Both the position numbers and the translations under genes were made by a program. This document shows, piece after piece, positions 44,652 to 52,623 of a stretch of 64,000 nt of DNA (its first letter is position 1; each line of letters begins with the position of its first letter). The stretch covers positions 1 to 64,000 of the forward strand of contig NZ_CADIKI010000024.1 of NCBI RefSeq assembly GCF_902859935.1, read 5' to 3'. The DNA comes from Paraburkholderia fynbosensis (GTDB taxonomy: Bacteria; Pseudomonadota; Gammaproteobacteria; Burkholderiales; Burkholderiaceae). The notes below the pieces were generated by a model. That model had not been told where the DNA came from. It saw only the letters and a program-made list of their open reading frames with translations, and did not search any database.

Positions 44652-45575
44652 ATGTGCAGCAATCATGGCCATGCTCCCTCGGCTGGGAGCGGCGAGGGGA
44701 AGGAAAACTGGGGGCGATGGGGGCGCGATGACGAACGTGGCGCTGCGAACTTCGCGACGGCTGAGAAGTTGGCTGCTGCGGCTCAGTTGGTTCGCACTGG
44801 TCGCGCGTACAGCCTTGCGCTTCCGCTGCAGCCCAAGGGGCTCCCGGTTAATCCGGAGCGTGGCGTGCCAGTGCATCTGATGTCGATCGACGCTGGCGAC
44901 TTCGCGGCTGGATTCGAAATCGAAGGTGGTTTTTGTACGGCTGACGACTATTTCGCCATGCATACGCAAACCGGGACGCACATTGACGGTCTTGGGCATG
45001 TTTGGTACGACGACGCGCTTTTCAACGGGTTTCCCGCCAGTAGCGTTCGCAGTAACGGCGCTGCCAGGCTTGGGATTGAGAAACTCAAGCACCTCACGGG
45101 GCGTGGCGTGCTGCTGGATGTTGCAGGCTATTTGGGCGTCGAGCATCTTGCGCCGACCCATGTGATTACGCCCGAAGAACTTGAAATGTGTGCGAAAAGC
45201 CAAGGTACAGAAGTTGGAGAGGGCGACATTCTGCTTGTCCGTACCGGCTGGTTGGGAACGTATAAGGACGACGATCCTCGCGCCTTCTGGTGTTCCAATC
45301 CTGGTTTGGGCATCGCCGCCGGAGAATGGGTCGGTGCGAAGCGCGTAGCGGGTATCGGGATGGACAATTTCGCAGTTGAGGTTCATCCGAGTGAAACAGG
45401 CTTTATTGGCCCTGTTCACAAGCGTCTCATCCGCGACTTTGGCTGCTTTCTGATGGAACTCGTTGTGTTGGACGAGTTGGCTCACGACAAGGTCTATGAG
45501 TTCCTATTCATGGCCGCGCCTCTACCGATCACCGGCGGCACCGGTAGCCCAATCAATCCGCTTGCCCTGTGTTGA
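44652..45575 (+). CDS. Cyclase-family metal hydrolase (kynurenine-formamidase fold)
   Basis: A 307-aa protein of the PF04199 cyclase family. The metal motif HxGTHxDxxxH appears as H104-x-Q-T-G-T-H110-I-D112...H116 (HTQTGTHIDGLGH). Members hydrolyse amides, esters or lactones, for example N-formylkynurenine or isatin. The N-terminus WGRWGRDDERGAANFAT is typical. It is the first plus-strand gene after operator site 2. In a sugar-acid/hydroxycinnamate setting an ester or lactone is the most interesting candidate substrate, but this cannot be read directly from sequence. Confidence 0.87.
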   Translation: MCSNHGHAPSAGSGEGKENWGRWGRDDERGAANFATAEKLAAAAQLVRTGRAYSLALPLQPKGLPVNPERGVPVHLMSIDAGDFAAGFEIEGGFCTADDYFAMHTQTGTHIDGLGHVWYDDALFNGFPASSVRSNGAARLGIEKLKHLTGRGVLLDVAGYLGVEHLAPTHVITPEELEMCAKSQGTEVGEGDILLVRTGWLGTYKDDDPRAFWCSNPGLGIAAGEWVGAKRVAGIGMDNFAVEVHPSETGFIGPVHKRLIRDFGCFLMELVVLDELAHDKVYEFLFMAAPLPITGGTGSPINPLALC

Positions 45576-45633
45576 TCCATTTGTATTGCGACATTCTTGA
45601 CGCATCGCTAACTGAACGTGAAAGGAATTAATT

Positions 45634-46677
45634 ATGCTTGCTGCCGTGTGCCACGGAAAGAAAGATCTCCGGATTGAGGACGTGGAAGATCGTGTGCTTG
45701 CACCGAATGAGGTGCGCGCACGAGTTGCGTTCGGGGGGATTTGCGGGTCGGATATGCACTACTTCCATCGCGGTGCGGTGGGTGACTTCGCCGTTCGTGA
45801 ACCATTGACTTTGGGGCACGAAATCTCCGGGGTTGTGGTTGAAGTCGGAGCGGACGTGAAGGGGCTCAAGCCAGGCACGAAGGCGGCTCTGGATCCTAGC
45901 CGCCCTTGCCTCAAATGCGAATATTGCCGCCAGGGTCGCATGAACCTTTGTTCGAATATGTATTTTCTGGGAAGTGCCGGGCGCTTTCCTCACGTGCAAG
46001 GTGGGTTTGCACAACACCTCGTGCTGCACGAGGACCAAATTATTCCGGTGCCCGACAACACTGATCTTCTGGCGCTCTCTTGCGCCGAACCCTTGTCCGT
46101 CGGATTGCACGCGGTCGCTCGCGCTGGGAATCTGGTCGGGAAGCGAGTGATTGTCACTGGCTCTGGCCCGATCGGGCTTCTGACCATGCGCGCCGCAAAA
46201 TACGCGGGAGCTGCAGAAATCGTAGCAACCGATGTCGAGGATCCTCCTCTTGAAGTCGCCCGCACGAAAATGGGTGCAGCGCGCGCAGTGAACATTGCAC
46301 AAGACCCGGAAGGTCTTCAGCAATATGAGTCAGTCGGCGGGTATTTCGATGTTGCCTTCGAAGCGTCAGGTTCACCCGCCGCGCTGGCTTCACTGTTCAA
46401 GATGGTCCGTCGCGGCGGTCGAATTGTGCAATTGGGCATGCTTCCCCCGGGCGCCACGCCTATCCCCGTGAACATGCTGCAATCGCGCGAAATTGATCTG
46501 GTGGGTGCTTTCCGGGCCAACGGAGAGTTTCGCCTCGCGGTGGATCTGATTGTGTCCGGCGCAATTGACGTTTCGCCGATTCTGTCCGGTACGTACCCAT
46601 TGGCTGACGCAACGACAGCTTTTGAACTCGCAGGCGACCGCACGAAGGTCGTCAAACTTCACCTGGAACTGAACTGA
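45634..46677 (+). CDS. idnD: Zinc alcohol dehydrogenase, L-idonate 5-dehydrogenase-like
   Basis: A 347-aa medium-chain dehydrogenase. Catalytic zinc ligands are C37 in GGICGSDMHYF and H62-E63 in LGHEISG; the structural zinc site is C92, C95, C98 and C106. The NAD motif GSGPIGLL lies mid-chain. The HYFHRGAVGDFAVREPLTLG segment is that of L-idonate 5-dehydrogenases, which make 5-ketogluconate. It starts behind AAAGGAATTAATT, 58 bp after the cyclase gene. The symbol is given by similarity; another polyol or sugar acid could be the substrate. Confidence 0.88.
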   Translation: MLAAVCHGKKDLRIEDVEDRVLAPNEVRARVAFGGICGSDMHYFHRGAVGDFAVREPLTLGHEISGVVVEVGADVKGLKPGTKAALDPSRPCLKCEYCRQGRMNLCSNMYFLGSAGRFPHVQGGFAQHLVLHEDQIIPVPDNTDLLALSCAEPLSVGLHAVARAGNLVGKRVIVTGSGPIGLLTMRAAKYAGAAEIVATDVEDPPLEVARTKMGAARAVNIAQDPEGLQQYESVGGYFDVAFEASGSPAALASLFKMVRRGGRIVQLGMLPPGATPIPVNMLQSREIDLVGAFRANGEFRLAVDLIVSGAIDVSPILSGTYPLADATTAFELAGDRTKVVKLHLELN

Positions 46678-46688
46678 AAGGCATTAGC

Positions 46689-47030
46689 ATGATTACGAGA
46701 ACGGCAATCTTCGAAGGCAAAATCAAGGATGGTTGCGAGGAGCGATTTTTTTCTGAAATCCAGGTTCGCCTTGCACCGCTTTGGAAGCAGTTTCCGAATG
46801 CAAGTAACGTTCGGTTGCTTCGGATTGAAGAGGCTGACCAGGATGCAGCGCCAATCGTGATGATCCAGCAGATCGATTACCCGTCGATGGACGCGGTGAA
46901 AGCAGCACTGGAATCGCCAATTCGCACTCAGGCGCGCGCAGTGACCCTTGAGATCCTGGAAATGTTTGAGGGCCGGTTCTATCACCTGATGAGCGATGGA
47001 AATTTTGTCGCGACTGAGCCGGGAGCGTAA
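46689..47030 (+). CDS. Small ferredoxin-like barrel protein, unknown
   Basis: A 113-aa soluble protein, starting MITRTAIFEGKIKDGCEERF and containing ASNVRLLRIEEADQ. The pattern suggests a dimeric alpha/beta-barrel fold of the EthD/ABM type, with an acidic C-terminal helix (LEILEMFEGRFYHL). It lies 11 bp after the idonate dehydrogenase-like gene and 2 bp before the gluconolactonase-like gene, so it belongs to the operon. Such proteins are often small isomerases or lactone-binding partners. No catalytic residues can be named. Confidence 0.75.
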   Translation: MITRTAIFEGKIKDGCEERFFSEIQVRLAPLWKQFPNASNVRLLRIEEADQDAAPIVMIQQIDYPSMDAVKAALESPIRTQARAVTLEILEMFEGRFYHLMSDGNFVATEPGA

Positions 47031-47032
47031 CC

Positions 47033-47938
47033 GTGGAAGGCGAGTTCGAAATCATCGACCCAGTGTTCCAGCGTTATGTACTGCACAATGCGAAACTAGA
47101 GAAACTAGCGACCGGCTTTCGTTGGACGGAAGGCCCCGTATGGTTCGCCGATGCCGGTGCACTGTTGTTCAGCGACATTCCGAACAACGCGATCATGCGT
47201 TGGATTGAAGGCGTTGGAGTTTCGGTATATCGCTCGCCCTCCAACTATGCGAACGGCAACACCCGTGACCGGGAAGGTCGGCTGATCACATGTTCTCACG
47301 GGCAGCGCGCCGTAGTCCGGACCGAACAGGATGGTTCGCTGACCGTCCTTTGCGACCGGTACAATGGGAAGAGACTCAACTCGCCGAACGACGTTGTGGT
47401 CAAATCGGACGGAACAGTCTGGTTCTCGGATCCGCACTACGGAATCAAGATGGACTACGAGGGCGGTCGCGCAGAGCAGGAGTTGCCCTGCAATGTTTAC
47501 CGGTTTGACCCGCACACCGGACGGCTGGACGTGATGGCCGATGATTTTGGTGGACCGAATGGCCTCGCTTTCTCGCCCGATGAAAGCCGCCTTTACATTG
47601 CTGATACTGGAGCATTCCACGACGACAACGCAGAGCGCCACATCAGGGTATTTGATCTGGAGGCCGAGGGGCGACTGAAGGGCGGGAACGTATTTCATAC
47701 AGTATCTCCAGGCGCGGCCGACGGTTTTCGCTGCGACGAAGATGGCAATGTCTGGACGAGTGCTGCCGATGGTGTTCACTGCGTTTCGCCTGAAGGGCGC
47801 TTGCTTGGCAAAGTACGCGTTCCCGAGATGGTCGCCAACGTAACTTTCGGGGGGCGTGGGCGCAGTCGCCTGTTTATCTGCGCGTCGACATCACTGTATT
47901 CGATTTATTTAAACCGTAGGGGCGTACAAAAGCCATGA
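47033..47938 (+). CDS. SMP-30/gluconolactonase-family protein
   Basis: A 301-aa six-bladed propeller lactonase. Metal-site segments are visible: E in WTEGPVWFADAG, N in RLNSPNDVVVKSDGTVWFSDP-type SPNDVVVKSDGTVWFSDP and the loop FGGPNGLAFSPDESRLYIAD. It would open glucono- or idonolactone to the free acid. GTG at 47033 is the start, 2 bp after the previous stop. Its own stop overlaps the LacI gene start (ATGA). It is unrelated in fold details to the seven-bladed lactonases at 24380 and 33129. Confidence 0.88.
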   Translation: MEGEFEIIDPVFQRYVLHNAKLEKLATGFRWTEGPVWFADAGALLFSDIPNNAIMRWIEGVGVSVYRSPSNYANGNTRDREGRLITCSHGQRAVVRTEQDGSLTVLCDRYNGKRLNSPNDVVVKSDGTVWFSDPHYGIKMDYEGGRAEQELPCNVYRFDPHTGRLDVMADDFGGPNGLAFSPDESRLYIADTGAFHDDNAERHIRVFDLEAEGRLKGGNVFHTVSPGAADGFRCDEDGNVWTSAADGVHCVSPEGRLLGKVRVPEMVANVTFGGRGRSRLFICASTSLYSIYLNRRGVQKP

Positions 47939-49032
47939 ATTCCCGGATACCTTCCCGCGAACGCGATAAGGAAGACGACTTGCAGAGGAAGCGGTCAAAG
48001 CCGCCCCAGCGCGCAACCATACGTGACGTTGCACGCCTGTCCGGCGTCTCGCGGATGACGGTATCGCGCGTTTTGAGTGAGCCAGATGTGGTGCTGCCGG
48101 CAACTCGGGAGCGGGTCGCGAAAGCGATCGCCGACCTTGGGTATGTGCCTGACAAGGCGGCCGGGAGTTTGGCAAGTCGGCGCACGGGGTTCATCGCCCT
48201 AATTCTGCCGACTTTAACCAATTCGAACTTCTCAATGGTTGCACATGGCTTGACAGAGATCCTTCGCGAGCGTGATTACGATCTCCTGATCGCCTATACC
48301 GACTATGACCTCGCGGAAGAGGAGCGTCAGCTTACCAACCTGCTTGCGCGCCGCCCCGAGGCGATTGTCCTCACCGGCGCTACGCATCGGCGATCGGCAG
48401 TGCTCTCGCTGCTGCGGGCAGACGTACCGGTAGTCGAAATTGCGGACCTGCCGAATCAACCGATCGAGCACGCGGTGGGTTTTTCAAATTATGAGGTAGG
48501 ACGCACCGCAGCGCGGCATCTGATTTCGAAGGGTTTCAAGCGGATCGGTGCGATCGCGAGCAAGAACGACGGCGACATCTGTGACCATCGCGGTGAAGAA
48601 CGGGTTTGCGGCTTCGAAGACGAACTGCGTCTGTCCGGTCTATCAACTGACCTTGTCCTGAGGAACGGTCGGGCTCCGGTCTCGTACGAACATGGTTCGA
48701 CGGCGATTGGACTATTACTTGACCGCGCCCCCGACATCGAAGCCGTGTTTGCGGTCTCGGACCTTTCCGCAGTAGGCGTCGTAATGGAATGTCAGCGACG
48801 TGGGGTTGATGTACCGGGGCGGCTCTCGGTGATGGGGTTCGGTAATTTCGACATAGGTCGCGAGATCAATCCGCCTCTCACAACGATACATGTCGATTTC
48901 CATGCGTTGGGCCAGCGCGCCGGACGCCTTCTTCTGGAGCTTGTGGCCGGGACGGGCGAAGATGCATCGGAAATTATCGACGTCGGTCTGTCGGTAGTTG
49001 AAAGAGGATCTGTTCGGGAGGCGAATGTATGA
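47935..49032 (+). CDS. LacI-family regulator, GntR/IdnR-like
   Basis: A 365-aa repressor. The HTH is ATIRDVARLSGVSRMTVSRV (residues about 27-46), followed by a hinge AAGSLASRRTGFIALILP and a sugar-binding domain. The pattern (FSMVAHGLTEILRERDYDLL, VGFSNYEVGRTAARHL) resembles E. coli GntR/IdnR, which sense gluconate or 5-ketogluconate. Both ends overlap neighbours by ATGA junctions. It is the best candidate to bind the ATGTGAMCGKTCACAT operators, one of which governs its own operon. Confidence 0.92.
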   Translation: MNSRIPSRERDKEDDLQRKRSKPPQRATIRDVARLSGVSRMTVSRVLSEPDVVLPATRERVAKAIADLGYVPDKAAGSLASRRTGFIALILPTLTNSNFSMVAHGLTEILRERDYDLLIAYTDYDLAEEERQLTNLLARRPEAIVLTGATHRRSAVLSLLRADVPVVEIADLPNQPIEHAVGFSNYEVGRTAARHLISKGFKRIGAIASKNDGDICDHRGEERVCGFEDELRLSGLSTDLVLRNGRAPVSYEHGSTAIGLLLDRAPDIEAVFAVSDLSAVGVVMECQRRGVDVPGRLSVMGFGNFDIGREINPPLTTIHVDFHALGQRAGRLLLELVAGTGEDASEIIDVGLSVVERGSVREANV

Positions 49033-49907
49033 AGGTCGCAGTTATCGGTGTAGGCGTCATGGGTTCTGCCATTGCGACGCGTCTAATTCAGACAGGCGCG
49101 GAAGTGACGGTTTTCGACGCCTTTGCGGGCAAGCTTGGGCCGCTCGTTTCAATCGGTGCCACCGCAGCCGAATCTGCAGCGACAGCGACGCGTAACGCAG
49201 ATTTTGTGATTACCAGTCTTAATAGCGCTGCAATCGTTGAAAAGGCTGTCTTCGGGCCCAATGGGATCGCTGCCGAGGGAAGCACCGACAAGCTTCTCAT
49301 AGATATGTCGAGCATTGATGCCGGGCGTACATCTGAAATGGCCGCCCGATTGCGGGAACAGAGCGGGATGGGTTGGGTAGACGCACCCCTCTCCGGTGGT
49401 GCTCCAGCTGCTCTTCAGGGTACGCTGACACTGATGGTCGGCGGCACAGAGCAAGACGTAAAGCACGCCGAGCCCCTACTCGCTCAGTTGGCCGCGCGCT
49501 TTACGCGCTTCGGCGAGGCCGGGGCTGGTCAGACGGTCAAGTTGATCAATCAGGTACTTTGCGCGGCGGGGTTCATGGCAGTTGCAGAAGCGGTGCGGTT
49601 TGCCGAACAGCACGGAGTTGACGCTTCCAAGATTCCGGGTGCCTTAGCGGGCGGTCGCGCCGACTCGCGGATTCTTCAGGAGTTCATGGGGAAGATGGCC
49701 GTTCGGGACTTCACGCCGACGGGGCGAATTGACAACATGTTGAAGGACCTGGAGACAGTTCAGGCATCAGCCATGGCAAGGCGAATCCCGATGCCAGTGA
49801 CCTCCGTGATCACCGACCTCCATCGCATGTTGGTTGCCGGAGGCTTTGGTGCTGCCGACAGCGCCGAATATATGCGTCTCTTCCGGCTAGGGAAGGGCGA
49901 GGTATGA
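49029..49907 (+). CDS. 3-hydroxyisobutyrate dehydrogenase-family protein (GarR-like)
   Basis: A 292-aa beta-hydroxyacid dehydrogenase. It has the NAD motif GVGVMGSAIATRL, the substrate loop DAPLSGGAPAALQGTLTLMV and the catalytic lysine in GQTVKLINQVL. The family covers tartronate semialdehyde reductase GarR, 6-phosphogluconate-like and 3-hydroxyisobutyrate dehydrogenases. It overlaps both neighbours by 4 bp, so it is firmly part of the sugar-acid operon. Reduction of tartronate semialdehyde, or oxidation of a C6 or C4 hydroxyacid, is possible. Confidence 0.88.
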   Translation: MKVAVIGVGVMGSAIATRLIQTGAEVTVFDAFAGKLGPLVSIGATAAESAATATRNADFVITSLNSAAIVEKAVFGPNGIAAEGSTDKLLIDMSSIDAGRTSEMAARLREQSGMGWVDAPLSGGAPAALQGTLTLMVGGTEQDVKHAEPLLAQLAARFTRFGEAGAGQTVKLINQVLCAAGFMAVAEAVRFAEQHGVDASKIPGALAGGRADSRILQEFMGKMAVRDFTPTGRIDNMLKDLETVQASAMARRIPMPVTSVITDLHRMLVAGGFGAADSAEYMRLFRLGKGEV

Positions 49908-50461
49908 GCGGGGCACTCGTTGTCATGGGAGTGAGTGGATGCGGTAAGTCCACTCTCGCGAAAGCAATCGCTGTGGCGCTTGGATGGCATTTTATCGAGG
50001 GAGACGATTGTCATCCGGCATCGAATATCGCCAAGATGCGAGCGGGTATTCCGCTCTGCGACTCCGATCGGTGGCCATTCCTCAATTCTGTAGCCGCAAC
50101 GCTGCGCCGATATGTCGATGTCGGGGCCGTGGCGTCGTGTTCGGCGCTTAGGCTTTCATATCGAGATCGAATCCGTGCCGAGTGCTGTCAGGTCCGCTTC
50201 GTTCTCCCAGTGGTGTCCCCAGATTGCCTGAAGGCTAGGATGGCGTCGCGCGAAGGCCACTTCATGCCTGTATCCCTGCTCGAGAGTCAGATTGCATCAC
50301 TTGAGCTTCCCACGGCTACAGAGCAGGCAATCTATGTGGATGGCGCGGCGTCAACTGCCGAACAGGTGCGTCAGGCTCTGTCGGCTTTAGGTCCGAACGC
50401 TCGCGCAAAGAGTGGCACGAGCTCACTTCCTCACCGGTCGGCAGGATCGGGCGCGGTCTAA
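49904..50461 (+). CDS. gntK: Gluconokinase
   Basis: A 185-aa GntK-type kinase that phosphorylates gluconate to 6-phosphogluconate. Walker A is GVSGCGKST (residues 9-17). Family motifs follow: FIEGDDCHPASNIAKMRAGI, SCSALRLSYRDRIRAE, REGHFMPVSLLESQ and LELP. It starts by an ATGA overlap with the preceding gene. The last about 20 residues (ARAKSGTSSLPHRSAGSGAV) extend past the usual end and lie in DNA that is duplicated downstream, so the C-terminus may have been altered by that rearrangement. Confidence 0.9.
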   Translation: MSGALVVMGVSGCGKSTLAKAIAVALGWHFIEGDDCHPASNIAKMRAGIPLCDSDRWPFLNSVAATLRRYVDVGAVASCSALRLSYRDRIRAECCQVRFVLPVVSPDCLKARMASREGHFMPVSLLESQIASLELPTATEQAIYVDGAASTAEQVRQALSALGPNARAKSGTSSLPHRSAGSGAV

Positions 50462-50493
50462 CGAATCTAGCTTCGAAACGTTAGAGACCTCCG

Positions 50494-50509
50494 ATGTGCC
50501 CGTTCACAT
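50494..50509. promoter_or_regulatory. LacI-type operator, site 3
   Basis: ATGTGCCCGTTCACAT, the least perfect of the six sites (one half-site base changed). It belongs to the upstream copy of the tandem duplication. TTCACA within it and TAATAT at 50527-50532 have promoter-like spacing (18 bp), so it may still be active or may act as an auxiliary operator for looping with site 4. Confidence 0.7.
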
Positions 50510-50671
50510 TTATCGCGCAATATGAGTAATATGGATATCAGCGCTGACAATGTCGGCGTCGCAATGAGACAAAGCATGTGCGCATGGTGGAAAGCGCTCA
50601 GCTCCTCACCGGCCGGCACGGACGAGGCGTAGTCTGACGAATCTGGCGTGAAAAATGTCAAGAAAATTTCG

Positions 50672-50687
50672 ATGTGACCGTTCACAT
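50672..50687 (+). promoter_or_regulatory. LacI-type operator, site 4, overlapping promoter
   Basis: ATGTGACCGTTCACAT. Its right half contains TTCACA (50681-50686), a good -35 element, followed after exactly 17 bp by TAGTAT (50704-50709) as -10. A bound repressor would cover the -35 element. The SDR start is at 50756 behind AGGAGACAAGC. This is the clearest promoter-operator arrangement in the window. Confidence 0.82.
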
Positions 50688-50755
50688 CGCCCTCAAATCC
50701 GAGTAGTATGGTCTTAGCGCTGACACGATGTCGGCGTCGCAATCAGGAGACAAGC

Positions 50756-51526
50756 ATGAGCGAATCGGTAACAACTTCAGAAATTCATCTGGCCAAACCC
50801 CATCCGCAAGGTTCCGTCGTAGTCGTCACTGGTGCCGGAAGCGGCATCGGGCAGGCGACAGCAGTCCTCGCAGCGCGCCGAGGCTATCGAGTTGCCGCGT
50901 GGGATTTGAATCCGGACGGTATCCAGAAAACCATTGAGGCAGCAGGGGGGTTCGGTGCATCCATCACTGCAGTCAGCGGTGACGTGACGAACTCGAGTGC
51001 AATCGACGCGGCCATGAAGAAAAGCGCAGAGCTTGGGCCGCTCGTGGGGCTGGTGAATAACGCCGGACCTGTCGCAATCGGACGTGATCCGCAGTTCGCT
51101 GACACCGTGAAAGACGCCATCGGTAGCGTAGAGATGGTTACCGCGGCCTTTATGCAAAGCAATCCTGCAGAAGGCGCAGCGGTGGTCAACATCGCTTCGG
51201 TCGTTGGTCCAATCTTTGGTGGTGGGGCTGCATGGTATTGCGCGGCGAAGGCCGGCATTGTCGGCTATACAAAGTATATGGCTGCTACTCACGGCGGTCG
51301 CGTACGATTCAACTGCGTCGCCCCCGGCGGTCCAGTGCGCACCCCTCGCAATTCGAAGTTCATCGATGAAGGTGTCTTCAGCAAGCATCTTGAAAAGAAT
51401 CCAATGCGCCGGCCCGGCCGGCCCGATGAGCTCGCAAGTGGAATCGTGTTTCTGCTAACGCCTGCAGCAAGCTACATCAACGGTGTTCTCCTGCCCATCG
51501 ACGGTGGTCTCTCCATCGTGGAGTAA
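50756..51526 (+). CDS. SDR family oxidoreductase
   Basis: A 256-aa classical SDR with TGAGSGIG near residue 24, NNAGP, S in VNIASVVG and Y-K in WYCAAKAG. The start at 50756 (MSESVTTSEIHLAKPHPQGS) follows AGGAGACAAGC at good distance. It lies behind operator sites 3 and 4 and 103 bp before the NTF2-like gene. It may oxidise or reduce the side-chain hydroxyl of the regulon's substrate; nothing in the sequence fixes the substrate. Confidence 0.87.
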   Translation: MSESVTTSEIHLAKPHPQGSVVVVTGAGSGIGQATAVLAARRGYRVAAWDLNPDGIQKTIEAAGGFGASITAVSGDVTNSSAIDAAMKKSAELGPLVGLVNNAGPVAIGRDPQFADTVKDAIGSVEMVTAAFMQSNPAEGAAVVNIASVVGPIFGGGAAWYCAAKAGIVGYTKYMAATHGGRVRFNCVAPGGPVRTPRNSKFIDEGVFSKHLEKNPMRRPGRPDELASGIVFLLTPAASYINGVLLPIDGGLSIVE

Positions 51527-51628
51527 GTGTGCGCGGGGCTTGACTGCTTAAACCCCTGCCGGCCCCATAGGGCTGTATCCGCCGCGCGTCCCAGCCGGCA
51601 AGAATTCAATCCTTGAGGATGTTATCGA

Positions 51629-52315
51629 ATGAGCGCTAACACCGTTTCCCCGAGCGAGCTTCAAGCACTCCAACACGAAATTTTTCGGTTGAATGCGGTG
51701 CGAGAAGTCCAGAATTTGATGGGTGCCTATACCGTCAACCATCTTCCGAAGAACATGCATGACCACATCGAGCTGTTTGCGATGAACATGCCCGATGTGT
51801 CTGTCGAGGTCGGCGACCGTGGTGTATACGTCGGTCCTGACGCACTGCGCACATTGTTCGGCAAGCAGTTCTCGATGGACCTGAAGGGCAATATGCTCAT
51901 TCACTATCTTGCCACGCCGATGATTGAGGTGGCAGCCGATGGCAAGACGGCGAAAGGCGTCTGGCGATCGCCCGGTATTGAGGCCGTGAGGTATGAAGAG
52001 GGGAGAAACCCTGTTCCTCTCTGGTCGTTCGGTTCGTATGCATGTGATTTCATTTACGTGGATGGGAAATGGAAGATTTGGCACCTCCATTGGTTCCGCG
52101 TCGTGAAGTGCACGTTTAAGGATGGTTGGGTAGACGATCTTTCAATGACCTATACCGGGAAGATGGCCGAAAGCCCCGACCTCAAACCGACGACGTATCA
52201 CAATCCCTATACGCCTGAAACTGTTCAGGAGTCGGTTCCGCCATGCCCGTTGCCCTATGACAGCTGGGCCGATGACGGATGGGCTGTAAAGGAACAGATT
52301 CTGGGCGAGCGCTAA
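51629..52315 (+). CDS. NTF2-like (SnoaL-type) protein
   Basis: A 228-aa soluble protein. The first 170 residues fit the NTF2/SnoaL cone fold (ALQHEIFRLNAVREVQNLMG, WSFGSYACDFIYVDGKWKIW, HLHWFRVVKCTF). About 55 extra C-terminal residues (YHNPYTPETVQESVPPCPLP) resemble those of proteins linked to lignin-dimer or aryl-ether catabolism in other soil bacteria. Members act as dehydratases, isomerases or aldol-lyases. The gene follows the SDR and precedes ech across operator site 5, so a step on a phenolic side chain is possible; this is inference. Confidence 0.78.
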   Translation: MSANTVSPSELQALQHEIFRLNAVREVQNLMGAYTVNHLPKNMHDHIELFAMNMPDVSVEVGDRGVYVGPDALRTLFGKQFSMDLKGNMLIHYLATPMIEVAADGKTAKGVWRSPGIEAVRYEEGRNPVPLWSFGSYACDFIYVDGKWKIWHLHWFRVVKCTFKDGWVDDLSMTYTGKMAESPDLKPTTYHNPYTPETVQESVPPCPLPYDSWADDGWAVKEQILGER

Positions 52316-52623
52316 TTGGCGACAGGGGCAGCGTAGCGCCGTCGCCAACGGCAGATTGCCATGTATGTCTACGTGTCACCCGGGCCTTCAACAGATCGCG
52401 GAGAGGGGTCGGAAGAGGTGGCGATTCCCGATCTGGGCTAAGCGCCTTGTATGAGCACAGTGACCCAGGATTTCCGGCGGTTTTGCCTGAGATGCCGCAC
52501 TGATCGAGGCTATGTGAACGGTCACATTGCTGCAAAGCGACCGGGTGGCGCTCTCAGTTGCGCTACCTGGTGGATAGATGGGAAGGCCTCGGCCCAGCTT
52601 GGCCGAATTCACGGAGAGAGATG
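52316..52623. other. Spacer carrying operator site 5
   Basis: 308 bp without a gene between the NTF2-like gene and ech. Besides the operator at 52512-52527 there is no clear -35/-10 pair. GCGACAGGGGCAGCGTAGCGCC at 52319 and nearby sequence have weak dyad symmetry only. Confidence 0.45.
52512..52527. promoter_or_regulatory. LacI-type operator, site 5
   Basis: ATGTGAACGGTCACAT, identical to site 1, lying 96 bp upstream of the ech start. It links the ferulate genes ech-vdh-fcs to the same regulator as the idonate/gluconate-type genes. Confidence 0.82.

Larger units (their letters stand above)
50410..50760. repeat. Diverged tandem duplication of operator-promoter region
   Basis: Two copies with a period of about 178 bp. 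Paired segments are CTCACTTCCTCACCGGTCGG / CAGCTCCTCACCGGCCGG, TCTAACGAATCT / TCTGACGAATCT, operator 50494 / operator 50672, and AGCGCTGACAATGTCGGCG / AGCGCTGACACGATGTCGGC with GTCGCAAT and an ATG after each. The first copy starts inside the gluconokinase tail and its start codon leads nowhere; the second drives the SDR gene. Copies differ by scattered substitutions and small indels, so the event is not recent. Confidence 0.75.

Noticed and set aside
44520..45485. 321-codon minus-strand open frame
   Set aside because: Opposite the cyclase-family gene with its intact metal motif; no family features on the minus strand.
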